14,444 bases of DNA from Flavobacteriales bacterium. GTDB lineage: Bacteria; Bacteroidota; Bacteroidia; NORP154. This document shows positions 1 through 6,738 of this stretch, piece after piece (position 1 is the first letter of the stretch; each line of letters starts with the position of its first letter). The notes below the pieces were generated by a model that was not told where the DNA came from, searched no databases, and saw only the letters and a list, made by a program, of their open reading frames with translations. The stretch lies in contig DTSC01000112.1 in assembly GCA_012965625.1 (NCBI GenBank), positions 1 through 14,444 of the forward strand, read 5' to 3'. The position numbers and the translations under genes are program-made.

Positions 1-1
1 T

Positions 2-1180
2 ATAGAGGCTGCTACTGATATGACTATGCCAACGGATTATTGTGATGGTAATATAACACCTGAAATTACCGTAACCAATAATGGCTCTTCTACCATTGAT
101 GATTATGAAGTAGCCTATAGTTTGGATGGCGCAGCACTTGTTACACAGGCTGGAACCAACTTGGCAGCCTCTGCTTCGGCTACAATTAGTTTTCCGGCAA
201 TTACATTAACGAATGGTTCACACAACATCGAATATAGTGTGAATACGGATGGAACCATGGACATAGATAGCATACCAGGTAATAATGATGCCAGCTCAGG
301 AACGATCAATACCGTGTCACCCACTGCTTTTACAATCTCACATGGAGAAAATTTTGAAAGCTACGCTATGGCTTCTGATGATCTAAACAATGCAATTCTT
401 ATTAACCCTAATGGCGAAAACACCTATGTAGTCGATAACGGCGTAAGCTCATCTGTCACATGGCCTTTGGGGGCGTTCGGTAATAGTGATCAATCATGGA
501 GAATGCGCTTTTTCACTTGGGGACAGGGAAGCGAGGCAACAATTGTTTTTGAGAACATTGATTTAAGTACATGGGGTGGCGCTAATGGCACGAATAGTGA
601 CCTGTTTTTCTCTTATGCCTATGCACAATATTCCTCAGAGAATGACAGGCTAGAGGTTCTTGTTTCAAAAAATTGCGGAGCAACTTGGATACCTGTATTT
701 GATGAGCAAGGGTCTGGCCTGGCAACTGCACCAGCTCTTAGTACTGGGCACTTTTACCCCGGAGTTAACCAGTGGGTCAAAGTTAATGTCGACATGAGCT
801 ATTATGATGGAGAATCAGCTGTTATGATTGCATTTAAGGGTACTAGCGATTATGGAAACAACCTGTATATTGATGATATAGGGCTTTGGAACTATTCTAC
901 AATTGATGAAACATCAAGCAATCAGTTTAACGTCAGGACATACCCAAATCCAATAAATGATGTAGGTCAGCTTGAATTAACGCTAGCAGGCAAAGCAGAG
1001 GTTCAGGTAGGAGTCTACGATATGTTAGGGCAAATGGTAATCCCTGTTGTTTATGGCAAGTTAGCACCAGGAACGCATAATTTTGATATGGAAACGGCCT
1101 CTTTAGATAATGGCATTTATCTTGTTAAGGTTCAAGTGGACGGACAAGTACAGACATCAAGAATCATCATATCTGATTAA
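2..1180 (+). CDS. Secreted T9SS cargo protein, C-terminal part (5' truncated)
   Basis: The frame is open to the window edge (codons from base 2), so the first in-frame ATG at 20 is probably internal. Numbering from that ATG, residues 10-95 form a CARDB-like beta-sandwich (ITPEITVTNNGSS, then a PGNND turn). Residues 108-290 resemble the jelly-roll/MAM-like 'choice-of-anchor' domains of Bacteroidota exoproteins, with ENFESY at the start and NNLYIDDIGLW at the end. Residues 305-386 are a T9SS type A sorting domain, with RTYPNP, then VYDMLGQMV, then LDNGIYLVKVQ. The type A tail implies Sec export followed by T9SS passage to the cell surface or medium. The catalytic or binding part would lie upstream, outside the window, so enzyme identity cannot be given; proteins with this tail order are often peptidases or adhesins. 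The stop overlaps that of the convergent serine hydrolase gene, and a hairpin at 1211-1241 may terminate the transcript. Confidence 0.85.
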   Translation: MEAATDMTMPTDYCDGNITPEITVTNNGSSTIDDYEVAYSLDGAALVTQAGTNLAASASATISFPAITLTNGSHNIEYSVNTDGTMDIDSIPGNNDASSGTINTVSPTAFTISHGENFESYAMASDDLNNAILINPNGENTYVVDNGVSSSVTWPLGAFGNSDQSWRMRFFTWGQGSEATIVFENIDLSTWGGANGTNSDLFFSYAYAQYSSENDRLEVLVSKNCGATWIPVFDEQGSGLATAPALSTGHFYPGVNQWVKVNVDMSYYDGESAVMIAFKGTSDYGNNLYIDDIGLWNYSTIDETSSNQFNVRTYPNPINDVGQLELTLAGKAEVQVGVYDMLGQMVIPVVYGKLAPGTHNFDMETASLDNGIYLVKVQVDGQVQTSRIIISD

Positions 1181-2340
1181 TACTGGTCTAGTACATGATC
1201 TATGTACAGAAAAAGGTCCTTCGGTAATCGATGGACCTTTTCTTTTGCCATTTTGTTTTTACCTAGTCTTACCATGATGGCGCTTTTAGAAGGGATTACT
1301 GCAACATATTGACCCATGAGGCCTTCCATTAAAAAGATATGGTCGCCTCTATAGTCAGTCATCCACCAGGAATATCCATATCTTTTCAGCTTGGTTCCAT
1401 CGTCTTTTTCCACAAGATCTGCGGCTTTAACAGAAGCTTTTACATAATCTGATGAAATAAGCTGCTTACCTTTCCAAACCCCATTATTTAGGTATAGCTG
1501 TCCTATTCTGGCAAAATCTCTGGCATTAGAATTAAAGCAGCAGTATGCCTTTTCATTACCACCCTCTTTGTCGAGGCTCCAAAAGGCAGAATATTTTGCC
1601 CCAATTGGTCCCCAAAGCTTTTTTGCAGCATAATCTGCAATTTTTTCTCCAGTTGCCTTTTCCAAGACAAAACCTAAAAGCTGGGTATTTCCGCTTAAAT
1701 ACTCAAATTTGAGTCCAGGACTTTCTACTACATCATAACCCTCAATTAAAGCCCTTAAATCGTCGCCAAAATAGGCTTTAGCGGGAAAGGCGAAGGGGTT
1801 TGAATAGCTTTCATCAAAGTTGAGTCCGGAACTCATTGTTAACAAGTGCTTGATGCTAATTGTTGCTTTTTCCCCTTCATTATAGGAAGCAAGGAAATCA
1901 CCTACCTTTTGATCAACACTTTTTATTTTGCCTTCATCAATTGCAATACCTATTAATATGCTGACAATACTTTTCGCCATTGAAAATGCATTTGTATGAG
2001 AATTCTCATTATAGCCGTCCCAATACTGTTCTAGCCTGATGCTGTCGTTTACAATAATTAGATAGGCAATAGTTCCCAGCTCCTCTAGAGTTTCAAGAAG
2101 GGCCGAAGGAATTTTTTGGGTATTATAGTCATTACCAATAGGCCAAGGCTGATGTATGCCCGATTTCACCTCTCTGTTATGAAATATTTGGTACTCGTCT
2201 ATGGAGGCCCCCTTTTTCCCTTTCAAATAGGTGTTGGCAATTCCTTTATAGAGATGGGTATTTTCTGATAATATTATTACTAAATTAAGAACAAATAGAA
2301 TAACAATAAACCACGCAAAAGTTTTTTTTACTGTGCTCAT
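1177..2340 (-). CDS. Membrane-anchored serine hydrolase, class C beta-lactamase/penicillin-binding-like family
   Basis: 387 residues. Residues 8-25 are a hydrophobic N-terminal segment after two lysines (a signal anchor or uncleaved signal), placing the domain outside the cytoplasm. The catalytic SxxK motif is SMAK (S120, K123), followed by a conserved helix and LLTMSSGL (166-173). The second motif is FEYLSGNTQLLG with Y214 as the probable catalytic base; this Y-x-S form resembles 6-aminohexanoate-dimer hydrolase and esterase relatives more than AmpC (YAN). The KTG box of true beta-lactamases is absent. Its place is taken by MEGLMGQYVAVIP (338-350), also seen in the esterase-like branch. The substrate cannot be told: an amide, ester or D-peptide is possible, and antibiotic hydrolysis is not indicated. 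The ATG overlaps the lipB stop as ATGA, so it is probably translationally coupled and the last gene of a three-gene run. Its 3' end overlaps the convergent + strand CDS by 4 bp. Confidence 0.85.
   Translation of the reverse strand: MSTVKKTFAWFIVILFVLNLVIILSENTHLYKGIANTYLKGKKGASIDEYQIFHNREVKSGIHQPWPIGNDYNTQKIPSALLETLEELGTIAYLIIVNDSIRLEQYWDGYNENSHTNAFSMAKSIVSILIGIAIDEGKIKSVDQKVGDFLASYNEGEKATISIKHLLTMSSGLNFDESYSNPFAFPAKAYFGDDLRALIEGYDVVESPGLKFEYLSGNTQLLGFVLEKATGEKIADYAAKKLWGPIGAKYSAFWSLDKEGGNEKAYCCFNSNARDFARIGQLYLNNGVWKGKQLISSDYVKASVKAADLVEKDDGTKLKRYGYSWWMTDYRGDHIFLMEGLMGQYVAVIPSKSAIMVRLGKNKMAKEKVHRLPKDLFLYIDHVLDQY
1211..1250 (+). terminator. Intrinsic terminator lying inside the convergent gene
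   Basis: Perfect 9-bp inverted repeat AAAAGGTCC (1211-1219) and GGACCTTTT (1233-1241). Inside it, after one T-T mismatch, a further 3-bp stem TCG/CGA (1221-1223, 1229-1231) closes a five-base loop. A T-rich run (TTTTCTTTTG) follows. It starts 30 bp after the stop of the + strand gene, where a terminator is expected, yet lies within codons 367-377 of the opposite-strand hydrolase gene. The other strand also shows a short T-run, so it may act in both directions. Assigned from sequence only; no folding energy was computed. Confidence 0.6.
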
Positions 2341-3077
2341 TTAATAGATCGTTCTAAAAGTTCCTGTGATGTTTGTTGTTCTAAATTAATTTGGAAAAGG
2401 TCTGAAAAATGGCATTTCAATTTATTCTTGACCTCACTAATATTTTGCTCTTCTCCCAACTCTTTTTCTAAAGACGTTACCTCTTTATCCTCTATTCCAC
2501 AAGGAATGATATTATTAAAATATTCTAGATTGGTGTTAACATTAAACGCAAAGCCATGCATGGTTACCCAGCGACTGGTTCTTACCCCTATAGCACAGAT
2601 TTTTCTAGCCTTTTTTGGATCTTTGATGTCTAACCAAACACCTGTGGCCCCTTTTATTCGACCTCCTTTCAAGCCATAGTCAGCAAGGGTTAATATTATT
2701 GCCTCTTCAAGCGTTCTAAGATAAAGTCCAATATCAGTGAAAAAATGGTCAAGATCTAAAATTGGATAACCGACAATTTGGCCCGGACCATGATAGGTGA
2801 TATCTCCTCCTCTGTTAATCTTAAAGTAATCTAAACCTCGACTAGCCATTTCAGTTTGGTTGAGCAATATGTTTTTACTATCACCGGATTTGCCAAGAGT
2901 GTAAACGTGGGGGTGTTCGCAGAATATCAGATAATCATTTGTTGGAACCTCTTTATAGTTGGAGTTTTTTCTGTTTGATATTTTCCGGCTTATCGTTGCG
3001 TTAAACAGGACTTCTTGATAATCCCAACACTTTTTATATTCAATTAATCCTAGGTCCTGGAAGATTACATTTTTCAT
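2337..3077 (-). CDS. lipB: Octanoyl-[acyl-carrier-protein]:protein N-octanoyltransferase LipB
   Basis: Transfers octanoate from acyl carrier protein to the lipoyl domains of 2-oxoacid dehydrogenases and glycine cleavage H protein, the first step of lipoate cofactor synthesis in the cytoplasm. 246 residues, close to family length. Diagnostic motifs are RGGDITYHGPGQ (89-100), KICAIGVR (159-166) with the conserved Lys159, and IPCGIEDKEVTSL (191-203) with the acyl-accepting Cys193. EHPHVYTLG (54-62) is the usual N-terminal signature. Residues 30-46 form a polar stretch rich in Ser, Asn and Lys, of a kind often seen in Bacteroidota LipB. It lies 20 bp after the isomerase gene and overlaps the following hydrolase start by ATGA, so the three are probably co-transcribed. 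No lipA is present in the window. Confidence 0.96.
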   Translation of the reverse strand: MKNVIFQDLGLIEYKKCWDYQEVLFNATISRKISNRKNSNYKEVPTNDYLIFCEHPHVYTLGKSGDSKNILLNQTEMASRGLDYFKINRGGDITYHGPGQIVGYPILDLDHFFTDIGLYLRTLEEAIILTLADYGLKGGRIKGATGVWLDIKDPKKARKICAIGVRTSRWVTMHGFAFNVNTNLEYFNNIIPCGIEDKEVTSLEKELGEEQNISEVKNKLKCHFSDLFQINLEQQTSQELLERSIK

Positions 3078-3097
3078 TTAATAAAGCGATCAAAGGA

Positions 3098-4081
3098 TTA
3101 AATTTTTGAAAGTTCGGATTTTAAATAATTAATCACCTCTATTTCCATGGCATCAACTTGATTTTTTTCAGAAAGAAACCAGGATAACCAGTCCCCAAGG
3201 TGAATAAGATATAATGTTCGTTCAATTTCAGAGTTTCCTTTTGAATAAACCTCTATAATGGTGCTCGTATATTTTGAAAATATTTCCTTACAGGTTTCAA
3301 TACGTTTCTGTGTGCGGGAAAAATCAGACTTGTTTCTTAGTATCAAAACTGCAAGACTATCATCGCCACTTTTCCAACCAACCAGCTCATTGTGATTCAT
3401 TTCAGGAAATACCTGGTGCCAGCACAACATCTTAGAATTCTCGTTTAATTGTTGTCTCAGGCGAATACCCACACCTTCATATGCTGCCGAGGTATAAATA
3501 ATAGGCGTTTTCCCCACCATAGAGCCAGATAATTCTAATGCCTTTTGCATAATATCATCTTCTTCAGATTCCAATAAACTTATTCCTGATTTTATCTGTG
3601 TTTTAAACTCAGCCCCAACAATTCCATAATGATTTAGCACAAAAAAGAGCTGCGTTAAAGAATATCCTAAGCAGGCCCTTGGCGGCATTCCTCCAGGGAT
3701 TATAATATGATTAAGGCCCCTGGTTTTAGCAATATTTAAGACCTCTCCACCTGAAGTAATACAAACGACCTCAGCATTTTGTTTTATAGCCTGGCTCATT
3801 GCACTTAATGTTTCTTCGGTATTGCCCGAGTAAGAGGAAATAATTACCAAAGTTTTGTCATTCACATATTTTGGAATAAAGTAGTCTTTATTAACATTGA
3901 TTGGTATATCAGCTTCTTTTTCCAAAAGCTGAGAAGCAATTGTGCCCCCAATACCAGAACCGCCTAACCCACTAATAAGCACGTTGTTTATTTGATTGCT
4001 CGCCGATGCTAAATTGGCAGAATTTCCTATTTCTAATGCCTCTTTTAAATGAGAGGAGAAGCTTGATATTAATGCTTTCAT
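3098..4081 (-). CDS. Bifunctional phosphoglucose/phosphomannose isomerase (SIS domain)
   Basis: Interconverts fructose 6-phosphate with glucose 6-phosphate and mannose 6-phosphate, serving glycolysis/gluconeogenesis and mannose-derived sugar nucleotides. From the ATG at 4081 it is 327 residues, normal for the small archaeal-type family first studied in Pyrobaculum. Two SIS domains are visible. The first has the phosphosugar loop GLGGSGIGG (38-46) and SSYSGNTEET (82-91); the linker holds PPRACLGYS (133-141) with Arg135. The second has NENSK (213-217), Glu214 being the likely catalytic base, and EMNHNE (227-232), His230 being the likely ring-opening histidine. The frame stays open to a TTG at 4105, but that TTG lies inside a promoter-like TATCTTTG box, so the ATG at 4081 is preferred. 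First gene of the run to lipB and the hydrolase, divergent from lysS. Confidence 0.92.
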   Translation of the reverse strand: MKALISSFSSHLKEALEIGNSANLASASNQINNVLISGLGGSGIGGTIASQLLEKEADIPINVNKDYFIPKYVNDKTLVIISSYSGNTEETLSAMSQAIKQNAEVVCITSGGEVLNIAKTRGLNHIIIPGGMPPRACLGYSLTQLFFVLNHYGIVGAEFKTQIKSGISLLESEEDDIMQKALELSGSMVGKTPIIYTSAAYEGVGIRLRQQLNENSKMLCWHQVFPEMNHNELVGWKSGDDSLAVLILRNKSDFSRTQKRIETCKEIFSKYTSTIIEVYSKGNSEIERTLYLIHLGDWLSWFLSEKNQVDAMEIEVINYLKSELSKI

Positions 4082-4102
4082 TTCATGATTTAATTGATTG
4101 AA

Positions 4103-4110
4103 CAAAGATA
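4103..4110 (-). promoter_or_regulatory. Bacteroidota -7 promoter element for the isomerase-lipB-hydrolase run
   Basis: On the - strand this reads TATCTTTG, an exact match to the Bacteroidota sigma-A -7 consensus TAnnTTTG. It ends 21 bases before the ATG at 4081, leaving a short leader. I see no clear -33 TTG at the usual 19-21 base spacing, so the call rests on the -7 box and its position in a divergent intergenic region. Confidence 0.55.
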
Positions 4111-4175
4111 CTAAAATCAGGAAATTATTTAGGTTGACGGTAAAAAGCTCGGGAATTTAGCTCTATTGTTTTGAC

Positions 4176-4183
4176 TATCTTTG
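4176..4183 (+). promoter_or_regulatory. Bacteroidota -7 promoter element for lysS-gpsA
   Basis: TATCTTTG, an exact match to TAnnTTTG, ending 18 bases before the lysS ATG at 4202. The following TTC is shared with the opposite-facing copy, giving the 11-mer TATCTTTGTTC on both strands (4176-4186 and 4110-4100). A -33 TTG at normal spacing is not evident. Confidence 0.55.
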
Positions 4184-4201
4184 TTCGCAAAATTTGATAA
4201 A

Positions 4202-5710
4202 ATGACTACTGATTACAGCGAGCAGGAACAAGTAAGACGAAATTCCCTGGAAGAAATCAAAAAGCTTGGAATTGAACCCTATCCGGCAGAACTCTTCGAA
4301 GTAAATGTTACTGCTAAAGATATTTTGAATAATTATGAAAAGCGGAAGCTTGATTACAAAAACATCAATATCGCTGGCAGGATTATGAGCAGAAGGGTTA
4401 TGGGCAATGCATCTTTTGCTGAATTAATGGATGCTTCTGGAAAGATTCAGCTTTACATTAAGAGGGATGAGATCTGCCCAGATGAAGACAAATCATTATA
4501 TAATCAGGTATTTAAAAAACATTTAGATATTGGAGACATTATTGGTGTTTCCGGCTATGTCTTTAAAACCAAAGTAGGAGAGATCTCTATACATGTATCT
4601 AAGCTTAAAGTTTTGTGTAAGTCGCTAAGGCCACTCCCAATTGTCAAGGAAAAGGAGGGGGAGGTTTATGATGCCTTTACGGATCCTGAGCAAAGGTATC
4701 GTCAAAGGTCTATTGATCTTATTGTTAACCCAGGTGTAAAAGATGTTTTTATACAGAGGAGCAAATTGATTTCTGCAGTCCGTAAATTTCTGTCTGATAA
4801 AGGATATCTAGAAGTTGAAACACCCATTCTTCAGCCAATTTATGGCGGTGCAGCAGCACGGCCGTTTAAAACACATCATAACGCACTTGATGTTCCTTTG
4901 TATTTGCGCATTGCCAATGAGCTTTATCTTAAGCGTTTGGTGATAGGAGGATTTGAAGGAGTTTTCGAATTTGCCAAGGACTTTCGAAATGAGGGCATGG
5001 ATAGGTTTCATAATCCGGAATTCACCCAAATGGAGCTTTATGTTGCATATAAAGATTATAATTGGATGATGGACTTGGTTGAAGAGATGGTTGAAAGTGT
5101 AGCTCTTAAGCTTCATGGGAATACCAAAATATTGGTTGGAGAGCACAAAATTGATTTCAAGAGACCATGGAAACGACTGACTATGTTTGAAGCGATAAAA
5201 AAATTCGCTGGCGTTGACATTTCAAACATGGATGAAAAAGAGCTTTTTGTTAAAGCGAAAGAACTTGGGGTGAGTGTAGATGATAAAATGGGAAAAGGCA
5301 AACTTATTGATGAGATTTTTGGTGAAACAGCAGAGCACCAGATCATACAACCAACCTTTATCACGGATTACCCAGTAGAAATGTCCCCTTTAGCCAAAAA
5401 ACATCGTGAAAAAGAGGGCTTAGTAGAAAGGTTTGAAGCCATTTGTAATGGCAAAGAGCTATGCAATGCATTTTCTGAATTAAATGACCCCATCGATCAA
5501 AGAAGGCGGTTTGAGGATCAGCTTGAGCTTGGAAAAAAAGGCGATGAGGAGGCAATGGTCTTAGATGAAGCATTTTTACAGGCAATGGAATATGGCATGC
5601 CACCAACAGCGGGTCTTGGAATTGGCATTGACCGATTAGTGATGATTATGACTAATTCCAGATCAATTCAGGACGTAATCTTTTTCCCGCAAATGCGTCC
5701 CAAAGTATAA
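4202..5710 (+). CDS. lysS: Lysine--tRNA ligase, class II
   Basis: Charges tRNA-Lys with lysine in the cytoplasm. From the ATG at 4202 it is 502 residues, close to the 505 of the E. coli enzyme. An N-terminal OB-fold anticodon-binding domain (about 55-140, with GRIMSRRVMGNASFAEL) precedes the class II core. Motif 1 is GYLEVETPILQP (201-212), followed by GGAAARPFKTHHNALD (215-230), the lysine-enzyme signature. Motif 2 is FRNEGMDRFHNPEFTQME (261-278) and motif 3 is GLGIGIDRL (471-479) with Arg478. The frame can be read back to a TTG at 4181, but that codon overlaps the TATCTTTG promoter box and would add seven residues not needed for the family, so the ATG is chosen. gpsA follows after 7 bp, implying one transcript. 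Confidence 0.97.
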   Translation: MTTDYSEQEQVRRNSLEEIKKLGIEPYPAELFEVNVTAKDILNNYEKRKLDYKNINIAGRIMSRRVMGNASFAELMDASGKIQLYIKRDEICPDEDKSLYNQVFKKHLDIGDIIGVSGYVFKTKVGEISIHVSKLKVLCKSLRPLPIVKEKEGEVYDAFTDPEQRYRQRSIDLIVNPGVKDVFIQRSKLISAVRKFLSDKGYLEVETPILQPIYGGAAARPFKTHHNALDVPLYLRIANELYLKRLVIGGFEGVFEFAKDFRNEGMDRFHNPEFTQMELYVAYKDYNWMMDLVEEMVESVALKLHGNTKILVGEHKIDFKRPWKRLTMFEAIKKFAGVDISNMDEKELFVKAKELGVSVDDKMGKGKLIDEIFGETAEHQIIQPTFITDYPVEMSPLAKKHREKEGLVERFEAICNGKELCNAFSELNDPIDQRRRFEDQLELGKKGDEEAMVLDEAFLQAMEYGMPPTAGLGIGIDRLVMIMTNSRSIQDVIFFPQMRPKV

Positions 5711-5717
5711 ATGGATT

Positions 5718-6716
5718 ATGGTAGACCAAACTAATATTGCCGTCATAGGTGGGGGTAGCTGGGCTACCGCAATTGTTAAAATGCTTGGAAATAACCAGGA
5801 TAGTGTATTTTGGTGGTTGCGTGACAAAAGCCAAATAGCCAGCATTGAGAAGCATGGAAATAATCCGCGATATTTGCCAACGGTAAAACTGGATATTGAA
5901 AAGTTAAACATGTCATCAGACCTGAATGAAGTTATTTCCAAATCATCAATAATTATTTTCGCTGTTCCTTCTGCATTTTTAAAAGAGGTGTTGTCTGAAA
6001 CTAATAAAACTGCATTAAAGGATAAAACTGTTTTTTCTGCCATAAAGGGAATTGTCCCTGAGAATAATACTATAGTAGGAGATTTTATACACAACCAATA
6101 TGGAGTACCCTATTCGGATATAGGTGTTATTACGGGCCCATGCCATGCAGAAGAAGTTGCTTTGGAAAAGCTGTCTTATTTAACTGTGGCATGTCAGGAT
6201 GAAGCGAAGGCTGAGGTAATAGCTGCCAATCTTTCTTGTGATTATATCAAAGCTAAAGTATCAGATGATATTTACGGCACGGAATACTCAGCAGTTTTGA
6301 AGAATATTTTTGCCCTTGCTAATGGCATTTGTAACGGCTTGGGGTACGGAGATAATTTTCAAGCTGTTTTAATCTCAAATGGAATAAAAGAGATAAAACG
6401 ATTTGTAGATGCAGTTCATCCAATAGACAGAGACATAAAGAGTTCCGCTTATTTGGGAGATTTATTGGTGACGGCCTATTCTAAATTTAGCAGAAACAGA
6501 ACTTTTGGAAACATGGTCGGCCAGGGGAAAACGGTTGAACAGGCAATGGAAGAATTAAACATGGTTGCCGAAGGGTATTATGCTGTTAAATGTATCATGG
6601 AGGTTAATAATATACATCGTGTTGAAATGCCGATTACATCGGCAGTATACCGTATTTTGTATGAGGGTATTTCAGCAAAGGATGAAATGAAGAGACTTGC
6701 TGACATTATTTGGTGA
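5718..6716 (+). CDS. gpsA: Glycerol-3-phosphate dehydrogenase [NAD(P)+]
   Basis: Reduces dihydroxyacetone phosphate to sn-glycerol 3-phosphate, the backbone for phospholipids, in the cytoplasm. 332 residues, the usual bacterial length. The N-terminal Rossmann fold has NIAVIGGGSWATA (6-18). Then come SAIKGI (107-112) with Lys110, GPCHAEEVA (140-148) and the catalytic Lys195 in EYSAVLKNIFALANG (189-203). GDLLVTAYSKFSRNRTFG (247-264) supplies the substrate-phosphate Arg/Asn residues. WAT replaces the more common WGT after the nucleotide loop, a mild variant also found in Bacteroidota as far as I recall. Translation starts 7 bp after the lysS stop. An earlier ATG at 5711 is in another frame and closes after seven codons. 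It converges on uvrC with a 22-bp gap. Confidence 0.97.
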   Translation: MVDQTNIAVIGGGSWATAIVKMLGNNQDSVFWWLRDKSQIASIEKHGNNPRYLPTVKLDIEKLNMSSDLNEVISKSSIIIFAVPSAFLKEVLSETNKTALKDKTVFSAIKGIVPENNTIVGDFIHNQYGVPYSDIGVITGPCHAEEVALEKLSYLTVACQDEAKAEVIAANLSCDYIKAKVSDDIYGTEYSAVLKNIFALANGICNGLGYGDNFQAVLISNGIKEIKRFVDAVHPIDRDIKSSAYLGDLLVTAYSKFSRNRTFGNMVGQGKTVEQAMEELNMVAEGYYAVKCIMEVNNIHRVEMPITSAVYRILYEGISAKDEMKRLADIIW

Positions 6717-6738
6717 GATTGTATTAAAAGAGAGAATA

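Noticed and set aside
1177..2340. Antibiotic-resistance beta-lactamase
   Set aside because: The KTG box and YAN motif of class C enzymes are missing; the pattern fits esterase/amidase relatives better.
5663..6094. 143-residue frame antisense to lysS-gpsA
   Set aside because: It lies within two unmistakable genes on the other strand and has no recognisable domain.
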